Part shown: piece after piece, positions 43,861 through 56,547 of the stretch
How the letters are laid out: each line of letters begins with the position of its first letter
Position numbering within the stretch: position 1 is the first letter of the stretch
From: Carnegiea gigantea
Lineage: Eukaryota; Streptophyta; Magnoliopsida; Caryophyllales; Cactaceae
Reading direction: 5' to 3'
Assembly: GCA_029747015.1 (NCBI GenBank)
Contig: JAKOGI010000180.1
Coordinates: 886,001 to 950,000, forward strand
Length of the DNA stretch: 64,000 nucleotides
The notes under the pieces: model-generated
What the model was told of the DNA's origin: nothing
The model's input: the letters and a program-made list of their open reading frames with translations, nothing else
Database searches by the model: none
Made by a program: the position numbers and the translations under genes

Positions 43861-44301
43861 AGGTTGTGTTTGGCAACAACGTTTTGGGTAGCGTTTAACG
43901 TTTTGATCAGGCCAATACACAAATTAATTAATTTTTATTTTTAGTGTTCGTTAAACTAGTGTTTTGACTAGCATTTCAAGTAGTATTTAATGTTTTAAGC
44001 AGCATTTTTGAAAAACTAATAGTATTAACATTTGACATTTAAATGTAGCGTTTCATATTTTTTAGCCAAAAAATATCCTTTGAAAATTTTATCTTTGAAA
44101 ATTATCTATATCCTTTTATGCCAATTTACATAAATCAGCTAGTATAACAGCTAAATTTACCGAACACGTTAATTCCAACCACTAATCTAAAAAGTTATCC
44201 GCTAACAGTTAAACTAGAAACGATATCCGCTATCTAAACAACTATCTGCTATCTGAACCGCTATCCGTTATCTAAATAGTTAATTTTGCTGAATAGGGCC
44301 A
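43861..44301. repeat. hAT-like MITE, copy D, nested in Harbinger
   Basis: The ends AGGTTGTGTTTGGCAACAACG and TTTTGCTGAATAGGGCC flank an interior with TTATCCGCTAAC and AACCGCTATCCGTTATCT units, as in copies A-C near 5.1-7.1 kb but in the opposite orientation to B. It lies just inside the Harbinger left end, so it entered that element later. Confidence 0.55.
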
Positions 44302-44542
44302 TAATTCAATTTTTATTTCCCCCAAATTGAGGGTGAATGGAGGGGAGGGGGAAGTGGTATAAAAATTTTAATTATAGTAATTTACAAATTTGGCCGTGGA
44401 ACACAAGGGAGTGTTTTTTTTTTAATCAAAGGGTTGTGACGATCATGTGGGCCACTATCCAATAATAAAAAAAAATAGGGCAAATGCATGCGGCTGTTTG
44501 CAGCAAGCCCCCTCTCCCTTTTTTTTGGGCTCCAAAATAATT

Positions 44543-44864
<322 letters not shown>

Positions 44865-44940
44865 CAATTAGGGTTTCATTTTGTTTCATATTTCTATGTT
44901 ATTGTGCTATTGTGTCTGCCACTCATTGTTAGGACAGTTC

Positions 44941-45255
44941 CTTTCAATTACCATCAAATTCTTTGCCCTTTTTGTTAAATGAAACTCCATAATTATTCAT
45001 ACTAATTCAACGTATTTCTATGCTATTACTTTTTTTTTTTTAATTAGACAGGTTAGTGCTACTGTCCGTGCTTCTTCAATTCATTACCAGGTTAGCACTT
45101 TTCAATTCCCATCAAATGTTTGACCTTTTTTTTATATATTGGGACTCCATGATTATTCATATCAATTTTTCCTTAATTGAACATATTTGTATGCTATTGC
45201 TTTTTTTTTAAAAAAAATTAGGGAGGTTAGTGCTACTAGACGTGCTCCTTTTGTT
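44941..45255. repeat. tandem duplication, unit about 158 bp
   Basis: Two diverged direct copies: CAATTACCATCAAATTCTTTG starting about 44945 and CAATTCCCATCAAATGTTTG starting about 45103. Each is followed by ACTCCATxATTATTCATA, TTTCTATGCTATT-like text, a T run and GGTTAGTGCTACT. Non-coding. Confidence 0.7.
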
Positions 45256-45569
45256 TTCCCCCTTAGTGCTTTGGTTTTTTTTTTTTTTTGGTAACTTAAT
45301 TGTTTTGTTCAAATTTATTAATTTCAATCTCTAGCGGCATAGTGTAAATTCCGTAATGTTGTCTCTGTTGAACTCTGTTTTTAGTTAAACGTGATCATAC
45401 ATATTACTTTCTTCTAAAAAATTCTTTTTAAGTGAGTATTATCTTTTTGTCGTCAATGTGCTTAAACATGAATCTATCATGGAATAAAAACCAAACACAT
45501 AATTAACAACATATGACACACAAATTTATTTCGTATCACATACTAATGTGTCACAATATATTTATATAG

Positions 45570-46093
45570 ATGGATGAAGAAGAGAATAGAAGCAAAGTCT
45601 TATTAAAGGCACAAGTTTTACTTTGCACAACTATAGCAAAAGTTGTGAGTTTGGTATCCAATTGGTGGATGTTAAGACGACAATTAGAGTATAACTCCCC
45701 AATTCCTCAAGAGATTAGAGAAGATAGAGAGCGTGCACGAGCAACACATATGAGAGACATTTGTCTCAATTTTAGATGTCGTGAACTACAATGAATGGGT
45801 GCACCTGCTTTTGTGGAGTTGTGTAATATATTACGAAGGGAAGGCAGTTTGCAACCAACACGATGGGTAAATGTTGAAGAGCAAGTTGCTAAGTTCCTTT
45901 TTATAGTGGGATAAAATATAAGGAATCGCACTACCCAAGCCTTTTTTGCATGATCTGGAGAAACTGCGAGTCCTCATTTCCATAGTGTGCTCAAGGCTGT
46001 TATACAACTTGAAGAGAAGTACATGAAGCAACCAGATGCCCAACAAACTCCATCAGAGATCCTTAACTCTAGTAGATTTTACCCTTATTTTCA
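45570..46093 (+). pseudogene. Harbinger transposase (nuclease) N-terminal fragment
   Basis: One frame continues through three in-frame stops (45792, about 45912 and about 45951). It reads NWWMLRRQLEY, RATHMRDICLNF, GAPAFVELCNILRREGSLQPT, NVEEQVAKFLFIVG, SGETASPHFHSVLKAVIQL. This is the N-terminal region of plant HARBI1-like transposases. One stop fits CGA to TGA before SGET. The catalytic DDE part downstream is absent, so the gene is truncated as well as stopped. It pairs with the Myb/SANT-like remnant that follows. Confidence 0.72.
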
Positions 46094-46335
46094 GGCAAAA
46101 ATTAATTAATTATTTTAAAATATTACAAAATATTCATTCAGATTCAATATTAACTAATATATTGAACGTCAAGATTGTGTTTATAACAACTTCTTTATAG
46201 ATATTTATGATTAGGAATATTTATATCAACTTCTTTTTCATTTACATAAACTTCTTTACAGACATTTATGTGAACTTCTTTATAATTACAGAGATTTTGG
46301 TATTTATTTATTTTATTTTTATGATCTTAAGCATG

Positions 46336-47413
46336 TCAAAAAGAAAGAATACAACCTCTGCATCTGCTTCAACTCATTCTAATGCTGCTGCAAAGTCTGA
46401 TAGTATGCTAGCGTGGTCAACTGCTATGAATGATGCCCTTATAGAAGCGTTTTTACGTCAACAAGAAATGGAAAATCGGGTCAATAATGCTTTTATGTCA
46501 GCGCTTACAGCAATATTGTCATAGAAATGACAGAAATGTTTCTTGGCAAAGTGTTTAACAAAGAGAAAATCAAGAATCAATGAAAACGCATTAAAAATGC
46601 ATTTGGGCTCATTTATAATGTTTTCAAGGGCAGATTGAGCGGGTTTTTCTTTAACTGTCACACTTGTATTTGGGAAGTTGAGAATGAGGTTTGGGAAGAG
46701 TTGATTAAGGTATGTTGCTTTTTTAGTTAATTATGAACTTATTTGTCATCATATTCGGAGAGTTAAATATTACTATACTCATGTGTATTATTTTGTTTCC
46801 TAAAATTTTTTAAAATAAGCCATTTGCTGCTGTTCTACAAGGGAAGACATTTCATGATTGAGAAAAATTGGTTAAACTTTACGGGCAAGGAAGAGCAAAT
46901 GGAAGTGGAGCTGAAACCACTGCTAAAATAGGAGAGAGGCTTGGTGATGAGCCAATTGTTCATACAATTGATGAGATTGACCATCTTGTATCTCAAGATG
47001 AAATTATACTTACGAACATGGATAATTGTGCCAATCCTGAACATGATGGAGGGACTAATTTGCTAAATTAAAAAAATTCTGAAGGAGAATCTTTATCTAA
47101 AAGGATGAAAGGTAAAAACAAATTCTCCAGAGATGATGAGGTTTTAATGATGAAGGAATGGTTAGATAATGTCGCTAATGCTATTAAGATATATGTTGCT
47201 GAGATAGGAAAATTGAATCAAAAGCCAACATTAGAATCTGAGATTTGGAAATTGTTAGGTGAATTGGGTATTCAAGGTGGACCTCTTGGTAGCACATATC
47301 TTTTCCTGATGAAGAATCACGACATGTTGCAGGCTTTACTTGGATATGTAACTAAGAATCGCAAGGATCTCTTACATCATATGTTACCTTATGTGTTTGG
47401 TCCAAATTATTAG
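46336..47413 (+). pseudogene. Harbinger Myb/SANT-like partner protein remnant
   Basis: Frames on the plus strand give MSKRKNTTSASAS, then WSTAMNDALIEAFLRQQEMENRVNNAF, then after stops WEVENEVWEELIK, KTFHD, KLVKLYGQGRANGSGAE, and a later open part (47105-47413) with FSRDDEVLMMKEWLDNVA. The order follows the plant Myb/SANT-like (L10-interacting MYB-type) protein that accompanies PIF/Harbinger transposase and binds element ends. Stops and at least one frameshift break it. An intron may lie around 46710-46830. A C-terminal open frame (102 codons) is still intact. Confidence 0.65.
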
Positions 47414-48178
47414 TTTAAGTACTTTTTTTTTTGAAGTCATAATTATGCATAATTAGTTACTTTTTTTGGTGTAACAGACTAAGTTGGATGACATAATATT
47501 ATGGTCATCAACAAAGCATATTATGTGGACATTAATATCTTTAGTACTACCTTGATTTTGATTATTTTGTTATTTTATTTTGGTGGTTTCTATTATTTAC
47601 ATTTGATTGATGTTATTTTACTTTGATTAGTACCTAGCTTACATTGTTACAAATGCAAAAAAAATTGTCAAATAAAGATGTAACTTTCTTTTTTTGGTTG
47701 TGTGAAAGGGGGTTAAGAGGAATGGGATTAATTGTATCAAGTTGGAGTTATTAAGTGTTTTCATATTTTAATTTTTAGTGATAATAGAAGTGGCAATCAT
47801 AGTAGTAGTAATAGTAATAATAATAACAATAATAATAATAATAATACTAATAATAAAAATAATAGTAATTTTCCCTTTCCCTTCCCCTCCCCTCCCTTTT
47901 CTAATCCAAACATAACACATATAGTTAATCTTCCTTCCCATCAACTTCAAATCCAAACAAGGTAAATATAGTTTTCCTCCCTCCCTTCCCTTCCACTCCA
48001 TTTTCCTCCCCTTCATTAACCTCCCATCCCCTCCTCCTCTAATATCCAAACATTGCGTAAGGGAAAAACTCCAACTTCTATCTTTTGCTTGTGAACTTCT
48101 TCTTTCAAATTTTTTTGGATGAGCCATCTTATATAAAAGTTGTTATATAATGGACTCTTTAAGTGGTGACTACGAAAG

Positions 48179-51100
48179 TTTTTTTTTGGATCCAAAAAAT
48201 AAGAGGAATTGTATTACTCAATCAGAATATTGGAACAAAGATCTTAGACAGCCAGATCAAAGATATGATCTGGACCATCTTCCAACCAAACCTGAGCATA
48301 CAGGACATAGGGTTGAAGGTGAGCTAAACTATGTGCTACCTTATTATCCTCCCTCCTGACAAACGAGAAAGCATGAAAATCAAAATTAGAGCAAAGTCTA
48401 AGAATATCATCGATAAGTAATCCCAGTTCAGTGGGCACTGTAACTTTCTTCTTGAGTTTTGTAATAAGAGTTATAATATCCCCTTCTATGATCACATTCC
48501 TCAAGCTATTAAGAAAATAATAATTGAAATTCGAGCTTAGTATATGCGGAAGCGATAAAGGATGTAGATCTTGCAGAATATAAAACAAGATTAAAAAAAG
48601 ATAGTAGGGGGCACATGATTTTTACATGGAAACCCAAATCGAAAGAAAACCATGGGTAGCAACAGCGGCATAAAATTCACTATAATATGAGTGAGTACAA
48701 AAGATCTCAAAACAAATGCTCAAGGAAGAGATCAATACGAGAGACAAAGATCTCAAAGCAAACACCCAAGGAAGAGATCAATTACAATGAAAATCTCGCA
48801 ATGCTAACTGTCAATAAAATGTGAAATGGAAAAGGGAAGTGCCAAGAGGCACTCCTAAATGGCCTGCAGCAAACAAGCTTAAATAACCTAGTATTTATAG
48901 AGACACCCTAAAAATACCAAGAGTTTAATTCTAACGGCAAATATATGTCTTGGCTACCAAGCACCATCTTTACAGAAAAAGAAAAAGATATTCAATACAG
49001 AATATGAAAATAATATAATTTTAATAAAATAAAATATCTTCAACCACATAACTTGAGCTTTGGGTGCCAAGCAATAATCTTCAAAAAAGAAAATAATTTA
49101 TTGTCTCCAAAACTGCCAAATGAATTTGGGACAAATCCCAACACAAGTCCCTCTTCACAGCTTCTTTGATGGCAAAAATGCAGGCTCAGGCCTCCTCAAT
49201 CTCAGGCCCAAGAAACCCACTCCCATGTTTCCACACCAGCCACCACCACGTCACCTTCCCCATCTCGGATCACCACACCCCAGCCATGGCCCCACTCCCC
49301 CAATTTTGTCCCATCAAAGTTAACTTTATAAATCCCAGTCGGTGGTAGAGACCACATGTCAGGAAGCTCCTCCGGTTGTACCCGCAATTGCACATTAGCT
49401 TCCTTATAAGCATGGACAAACTTACTAGCTCACAAATACAGCTTGGACACATCTCCCACAGGCCTCCGAAAAAGGATTTTATTCCTTGCACTCCATATTT
49501 CCCAAATTGTAGCCATATACACATCCCACTCATCATCCTCCAATTTATTCCTTCCCTGAAAAAGCAAATCCCAAACTGAAGGTATAGTAGCCTCCTTTAC
49601 CCAGCCCCAAAAGCAACTCCTAGCCCAGACCTCCTATGCGAGAGGGCACTCTAATAACGCATGCAGGTCAGTCTCGTCCATCGCCCCACACACTGAACAC
49701 CTCATGGAGAAATTTGGAAGCCGGAACCCAAGCCTTTGAGCAGAGGGAATAGCCTCCACACAACATCTCCATGCAAATAGTTTAATTCGAGGCGGAACCG
49801 CTAGTGCCTAAAGTTGCCTCCATCTCTTCTTCGATAAATCCGACCTACTACTTGGGTTTGCTAAGCTGCTCTTCTGCTTGATAAAATGATACACCAGGTT
49901 CACCGTTAGTTGCCCATTTGCTGATCCATGCCAAAAAACCCAACTCAATAGGATTTTCATAACAGAGTCCACATCCACCGGTAAAGAAACCGCATTAAGC
50001 TTGTTGACATTCCAAGACCCCCTATCTCTGTCAATGAGATCACCCACCTGGAGAAGGGAAAAACGAGGATTAAAAGGAGTGATTACCTTAAATGAAGAAG
50101 GACGTGAAATGTATCTAGCATCCCATATATTTAGTGAATAGCCATCCCCCACCCTCCACCGCGAGCCACCCTCAATGATCCAATAAACACCCCAAACATT
50201 TCGCCATATGAAGCTAGGATGGTGACCCAAAAGAGCATACATCATACCACAATTGCAAAAATAAACAGCTTTGAGAAGATGCCACACAAGCAATCCCTCA
50301 CTATTCAATATTCTCCAGAACTGTCTCGCCAAAAGAGTCGTATTAAACACGTCTAAGTCTCTAAATCCAAGCCTACTATCAAGCTTCTCTTTACATAACT
50401 GATCCTTCCCTACAAGATGAATCTTCTGAGCATCCATCCAAGTATGACCCCACCAGAATTTGTTGATAATGGATTGGATATCCTCACATAACTCTTTTGC
50501 GAACTTGAAAATACTCATTGTGTACGTCAGGATTGCCTGAGCGACTGCTTTTACCAGCACTTCCTGACCCTCCCAAGAGAGATGTTTCCCCATCCACCCA
50601 ATCAACCTTCTAGCCACTCGGTCCTTGACAAAAATAAACAGTTTTTTCTTAGCCCTCCCCACCCGGGTCGGAAGCCCCATGTATTTCTCATGGCCTAAAA
50701 CTTCTCAAATGTCTAGCGTAATAAGAACACTATTCCGAACTTGTTGTGGGATGCCCGGACAAAATTCAACACTAGTCTTTGAGAAGTTTACAATTTGTCC
50801 AGAAGCTTATTCATATTTTGTCAGCAAGTCTTTAACCACCAATGCTTGGCCCTGCTCAACTTTGCAAAATATAATAGTATCATTCGCGAATAGTAAGTGA
50901 GAAATAATAGGAGCCTCAGGGCAGACTTTGTGGCCCAGCAACCTACCTTCGTCCATCGCTCTAGCAACAAGGTACGATAGCCCTTCAGCATAAAACAAGA
51001 ACAAATAGGGGGAGATGGGGTCTCCCTGTCTAAGCCCCCTTGATGGCTGCACAAAGCCTCTTGACTTCCCATTAATAATGAATGAAAATGTGGCCGAAGA

Positions 51101-53220
51101 TATGCACCCCATCACAAGATTCACCAAACTCTCATCAAAGCCTAGTTTCCGCAATACTTTTCGCAAGAAGCTCCACTCAACACTATCATAAGCTTTTACC
51201 ATATCTAATTTAATGGCCATACTCCCATTAACCCTTGAGTGGCAATGCATTGAGTGAAAAACTTTAAAAGCAATGAGGGAATTATCAGTGATTAATCGCC
51301 CAGGTGTAAAAACACTTTAGGCCGGAGAAATAATATCAGGTAGCACCTCTTTCAACCTATTAGTAATAACTTTAGTAACAAGTTTATACAACATATTACA
51401 CAAGCTACTAGGCCGAAAGTCCCCCAGTATTAGTAGGCTTATTTTTCTTCGGAATTAATGTCACATACGTGTGGTTGAGGTCATCAGGAATTGGGGCACC
51501 ATTTAAAATAGCCAGGACAACCGCACACACATCCCCACCTACCATATCCCAGTACTTCTGATAAAAGAATTGGTTAAACCCATATGGGCCTAGAGACTTA
51601 CCCAGGTGCATTTGATTGAGCACAGTAAATACGTCATTAGTTGAATAGGGGTGCCCTATCCTTTTATTCATGGCACTCGTCACCTTACAAGGAATTAGCT
51701 CCACAATTTGATCCATCTCAGGAGGGGAACTCAACGAAAACAGTGAACTAAAGAAATTACCAATGATCCGATCAAGTTCCTCCATCTCCGAATATAACAC
51801 CCCATCCACATCTTTCATTTCCAAAATCATATTTGTCGCTCTTCTCACATTTGCCCTTGTATGAAACCATGCTGAATTTTTATCTCCAAACGTAAGAAAT
51901 TTACTCGGGACCGTTGTCACCACAACACTTCCTCCTTCGGGCTCCATTTTTGGAGATCATCAAGAAAGGAACTTTCTAGCTTCAGCATCATGGACCCGCT
52001 TCAGTTGTTCCTGCACAAAGAAGATATGCTTCTGCACATTACCAAACTCCTCTACATTCCACCTTAGCAGAGCTGACATGCTCCTGTCAATCTTGTTAAG
52101 GAACTTCTTGACATAATTCCCCCCTAATTTTCTTGCTTTCGCGCATCACAAATAACTTCCCCACATCTTTCGTCTTCAGCTCACATTATTTCAAAATGCC
52201 TCCTTTTTTTCCTGCTCCTCCCTACGGTAGTCACATAAGATAAACGTAGCAGGAGCGGGAGATGGTCAGAGAGTTTTTCATTCAAATGATCAACTCTATA
52301 TGCTGAAAATAGTCCCATCCATTTTGCCAATCCCCCGAATATGTCCAACCGTTCTTCAACACGCCTATCCCCACGTTGACTATTCTCCCAAGTGAATTCA
52401 TAGCCATTAAACCCCAAGTCAAATAGCTCGCACTCAGCAAAGGTATCATTAAATTTATCAAGAACTGCCTGCGATTTGGGGCGCCCACCTCGTTTCTCAA
52501 AATTAAAAAAGATTTCATTTAGGTCCCCCCATCAAGCACGACAACGAAGAGTTGGGTTTCAAATTGCAAATAAGCTCGCATGTCCTCATTTTGAGTTGAG
52601 TCTTGGGTCACCCATAAATTCCCGAAAAACGCCAGCACACGTCATCCTTGGAGAGTTGGACACTAACATCAATATGGTACAATGATTGGGATAATAAAGT
52701 CACTACCACTCCATCAGCCTATAAAAGGGCAAGGCCCCCCGATTGCCCCCTAGAGCCCACAAACACACCTTGGAGCTCATACCCTGGTATTGACAACATC
52801 CTTTCTTTCAATTGCTTCATCTCCTAATACTCAACTTGGTTTTCGATAGGAAAACCAAACTTGGCTTAGTCCTACGTAAAAGGTTGCGTAAGTTTTTCCC
52901 TGCCAGAGGTTCGCCAAGCTCCTGACAGTTGAAGTATAGGAGACTTATTGGCCATTGCGGGGTTGCTCCGCGACCTCTGCCCTCAGCATTAGAACCCATG
53001 GTAGCTTCCGTTAAGTGGACCTTTCTCTTGCCAAACTTCACACCTTGCACATCCTCCAGCTTCCTTTTATTTAAATCCCCTCCCCCTTAATCCATAACCA
53101 TGTTAGCACATGCCTTTCACTAAAAATTTCACCATCTAAGTCAGGAATATTCAAACTCAAGCATCTTCTTTCTATGTTTGTATCCTTAGCAGAACCTGAA
53201 CCCACTTCTTTCACCCAAGC
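48179..53220 (-). mobile_element. L1-type LINE ORF2, broken, split by a solo LTR
   Basis: Minus-strand L1 in order: an endonuclease start (about 52965, SLLYFNCQELGEPLAGKNL), its middle to end (about 52700-52181, with FAECELFDLGFNGYEFTWEN and KLSDHLPLLL), an RT N-terminal part (51947-51408), an RT core (51250-50807, with KLDMVKAYDSVEWSFL and GDPISPYLF and LLFANDTIIF; FAND not FADD), a thumb region (50680-49808, with LVGKDQLCKEK and WWGHTWMD), zf-RVT (about 49800-49560, CSVCGAMDETDLHALLECP) and RNase H (49393-49150 and 48506-48244, with KVNFDG and EDNKVAHSLAHL). The RNase H domain is cut by a 637-bp solo LTR. A T run at 48179-48188 marks the poly(A) side. Several stops and the altered active site make it inactive, though single frames up to 290 codons survive. 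Confidence 0.86.
48507..49143 (-). mobile_element. copia-type solo LTR, 637 bp, TSD CAAG(C/T)
   Basis: On the minus strand the segment starts TGTTGGGATTTGTCCC and ends TTCTTAATA, probably TTCTTAACA with one C-to-T change. The 5-bp flanks are CAAGC (48502-48506) and CAAGT (49144-49148). It interrupts the RNase H domain of the LINE exactly: removing it joins KRDL to RNVIIEGD. A TATA-like CTATAAATACTA on the minus strand (about 48892-48903) fits LTR promoter placement and gives the orientation. No internal domain remains. Confidence 0.78.
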
Positions 53221-53224
53221 TTCA

Positions 53225-53985
53225 AAATATTCTCACGAGAAAGAAGAGATGGCTAAAGAGTATAATGCACTACTGGCAAATGGCAGATAGGATTTAGTTC
53301 CACCACATTCTTTACAAAACTTAGTTGGGAATAAATGGCTTACAGAGTTAAATACTAATCTGATGGTAGTGTGGAGAATTATAAAACACGTCTGATAGCT
53401 CAAAGGTCTCACCAGATGGTTGGAATTGACTACTATGAGACATTCTGTCATGTTGTCAAACCTGCTATAGTTCAGCTTATTCTCTCTTTAGCTATTTCTT
53501 TTCGTTGGTTCAATCGACGCTTGGATGTCAAAAAACATTCCTACATGGACATCTCACTGAAGAAGTTTATATGAAACAACCCATAGTTTTATTCATCCTG
53601 ACTTCTTTCACTATATCTATAAACTTAAGAAAGCTCTATATGGTTTAAAGTAAGCCTCAAGGGCTTGGTTTCTTCGTTTTAGCAGTTTTCTTCTGTGTCA
53701 TGGCTTTGTGTGTAGTAATATTGATCCTTTTATGTTTGTCCTTCACATTGGTTCCTATATTTTAGTTCTTCTTTTATATGGATGATATTATCTAAACTGG
53801 CAGTTCCTCAGATTTTATCCAATCCTTTGTTTTTGTCCTCTCTAACCAGTTTGTTATGAAGGATCTAGCAGAACTTCATTACTTCCTTAGCATTCGGGTA
53901 CAGCGTAATTCCACAGGTATTTTTCTCTCAGCAGAAATATAGAGATGACCTCCTCCATAAATTGCATCTCGACTCAAAAAGAACT
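53225..53985 (+). pseudogene. Ty1/copia pol (reverse transcriptase) fragment
   Basis: Shifting plus-strand frames give EEMAKEYNALLANG, DLVPPHSLQNLVGNKWL, VKP and SRWFNRRLDVK, HPDFFHYIYKLKKALYGLK, ASRAWFLRF, LYMDDII and MKDLAELHYFLSI, in the order of the copia RVT_2 domain including the YMDD-type active site. Stops (for example after LYGLK) and frameshifts are frequent. No LTRs, gag or integrase are seen around it. It ends about 20 bp before the next gene's first ATG. Confidence 0.85.
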
Positions 53986-54005
53986 TTTAAACCCTTTTTT
54001 ATTTT

Positions 54006-56152
54006 ATGTTAAATATCGCACAAACCCTTGTGCCCTTACCAGTCCCGCACATTTCCGGTCAGTCTCTGGTGAATCTCTTCTCAGTCCGCGTCTACGCTTC
54101 GTCGGTAGCCAACCCGAATACCAACGCCGACGCCGGAGAAATTGCTTCGCCGAATTTATCCTCCCCGGGTTTGTGCCCTTATCCTTTTGCCTAGATTATC
54201 GCCGAGGTTTCTTCTTTTCTTTGATTTTTACATCTGAGTTGTCAATATTGTTCTCCAAATTGTGCTTTGTAATGAATTTAGCTGCTTTTGTCGTTGTAAA
54301 ATCGGTTTGTAATCGCGCCTAAGATGTAATCTTGATCAATTGAAGCTTTTTGTACTACCTGCTGGACAAAAGTGAATCATGGTTCCTTGAATTTCGTCGA
54401 ATTTTGAAAAATTCGTATTAGTGAAAGCCTATGCTTCTTCGATGTATTACTGGCTTATTGACTGGTACTTGTAACTTAATGAAGTTTTTGTCTTTGGGTT
54501 GTGAAGAAGCTAAACAATAGTGGAGAGAGTGTGCATCTTAGTTGTTAAGGAAAATGTATTCAAGGGAAGAACAATATTCATAGTGTTTTAGTCGTGTACA
54601 TGTGCCAATTGCTATTGTGTTTCCTACTTCGAAATCCCACCAATTTGGTAGAGGCGAATGATAAGTGGCCATCAAGATTACCTAATTAAACTAAGCCAAT
54701 CCAGGCCAACACTCATAAATGTCTTTGAGGCCATACTGACTCGGAGGTTGGGGGAGTGTGGAAGATGAGCGAAGTTCTACTCTATGAGTAAGTTGTTGTC
54801 TCTATATTGTGTTTAAAGGGCTAATGAGGGTAGCAGTAGTGCTCATGAATGGTCACTATGAGGTTTGGCCTTCTTATGTTGATGAAATTCAAGGCTGCCA
54901 TGAAGTAGATGAACATCTCAGTTCTTAGTTCATGATATCCATTGTAACCATAATCAGTTGGTTTTCCTTCCCTCATTTTCTTTTACCAAAGACTTCAAAT
55001 ACCTCTTTATACTTTTGTGGCAAAATATATTAGTGGAAACTGCTTCTTCTCGCCTAGAGCCCTATAACTGTGTTTCCATTCCGTTACACTATTGTAGTGT
55101 GAAGCTCCTCTGTTTACAAGGAGACAAAGCTCTCATAGATCTGTGACTTGCTCTTTTGGTCACTATCGATGTACTTCTGTGTTCAAATTAAGCAAGATAT
55201 TGTAGAAAGGGTATGCTTCATTCCGTGCTACGTCCGTTCCTATTGTCATGTTCATTCTAAGTTCAGAACTCAGAAGAGGATCTGTGGGGACTAGGGGCAG
55301 AATGGCTATTGTCCTACAACTAGACTAAATAGATGATTCTTGAGGCCTTGAGCTTCATGTTATGTGGTTAACATGAGGTGGAATGAACGTCTATTATTCC
55401 ATGGATTGTTACAGTGAAACGCTTTGAAATCATTGACAGCCATTACATTTAATTTTTTCGTCAAAAAACAAGATAATAGATTCGTTCTAGTTTTTAATTC
55501 TTCAAGTTGTCTGCTTTCCAATCTCTATTAAAGAAGTGACGGTGGATTAACGAAGTGAAGGGGTGCTTCCTAGTCTCTATGTTCTTCAGATCCTGTGATA
55601 CAGCAGCAGGAGTATTGGGTAATGGTAAGACACCAGATGCTTTCATTTCTGACTTGTGTGTGGAATTCAGTGTGGCTATCTTTGCTAAGTGTAAAGATAT
55701 ATATACGAGGAGTTTGTTGTAGTTGCTTTGCTGCAAGCATTACTATCTTGTTGCATGGAATGCCAAGAGCACCAACTGGATAGCTTTGCGGCCTTTCGCC
55801 CCCTGCTTTTATTGAAGGATTATGAGGAAATAACAATAATTCATGGCTTTTTTGTTGTTCTGTGATCGATAAATAAATAGACGCCCTTTGGTAGAACTTT
55901 GTTGCCTTATATATGATTTGGATGAATTCATGAAATCTAATTTTAAATGGGCCAGTATTCCTGGAAACAGGGATTTAAGATATCTGTCCAAGATTCTCGT
56001 AGTGGAACTGGTATTTTCTTTGGTAGGTGGAGGCACTGATCTGGTATTTCCTTGCGATGGCTTGTTGAATTTGTGTGAGCTAAGTTTTAATCATTGTCAT
56101 GTAGGCTAAAGCCCAAGGACTGAGGAAGAGAACCAATCGCAGAAAAGCTTGA
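54006..56152 (+). CDS. small three-exon protein, 79 aa, unknown function
   Basis: Exons are 54006-54168, 55590-55618 and 56105-56152. Borders are GT-AG, phases match (1 then 0), and the joined frame is 80 codons with TGA at 56150-56152. The N-terminal half (MLNIAQTLVPLPVPHISGQS and on to SVRVYASS) is uncharged apart from one Arg and rich in Ser, and could be a mitochondrial presequence. The middle is NPNTNADAGE. The C-terminus DPVIQQQEYWAKAQG-LRKRTNRRKA is strongly basic. I do not recognise a family. Exon 3 is immediately followed, 14 nt later, by the ATG of the CX3C protein, so both frames may share one mRNA. An alternative reading is that these are 5' UTR exons of the downstream gene and the frame is fortuitous. 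The first ATG has a poor context (T at -3, T at +4). Confidence 0.5.
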
Positions 56153-56166
56153 CCGCTGCAGTACTT

Positions 56167-56547
56167 ATGGTGGAGGTATGGTGGCCCCTTTTGGGGGCTG
56201 CTATTCCTGCTTTGGTTGCAGGGCAAGCCTGGAGGATCAAGAGAAGGCGGGATGAGGAGCAAAGGATTAAGAGTGCCCGGGGAAGGGAAAAGAGCTCGGA
56301 TGACATCTTTGTTTGTGAAAGGGTCTGCACTTCAAAACGAATGTTGAAGAAGGTAGGTGCATTCTCAAAGGACCCCATCCCTGATACCTGTGTCACTGTT
56401 TGTGGAGTCTCAGAGCTTGATGCTTGCTCTGATGCCTGTGCGCGCACGGTATGCGTTAACCAGCATCATGTTCCAAACTGGAATGATGTTTGCCTTCGAA
56501 GATGCCAAAGTGAATGCCTCAAACTCTCTGCATCCAGATCTTCCTAG
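56167..56547 (+). CDS. conserved-type cysteine-rich CX3C protein, 126 aa
   Basis: A single-exon frame of 126 codons from ATG at 56167 (G at +4). It has a short hydrophobic N-terminus MVEVWWPLLGAAIPALVAG, then a basic helix-like segment (AWRIKRRRDEEQRIKSARGR, residues 21-40), then ten cysteines. CX3C pairs lie at 50/54, 75/79, 87/91, 109/113 and 113/117, with a further Cys at 96. CX3C pairs occur in small intermembrane-space chaperones (Tim family) and in other disulphide proteins; spacing here is not the standard twin CX3C, so this is only a pointer. The sequence looks like a conserved plant protein of unknown function, but I cannot name it. A frame with TTG at 56149 is longer but less likely. 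It lies just 3' of the 79-codon frame. Confidence 0.75.
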   Translation: MVEVWWPLLGAAIPALVAGQAWRIKRRRDEEQRIKSARGREKSSDDIFVCERVCTSKRMLKKVGAFSKDPIPDTCVTVCGVSELDACSDACARTVCVNQHHVPNWNDVCLRRCQSECLKLSASRSS

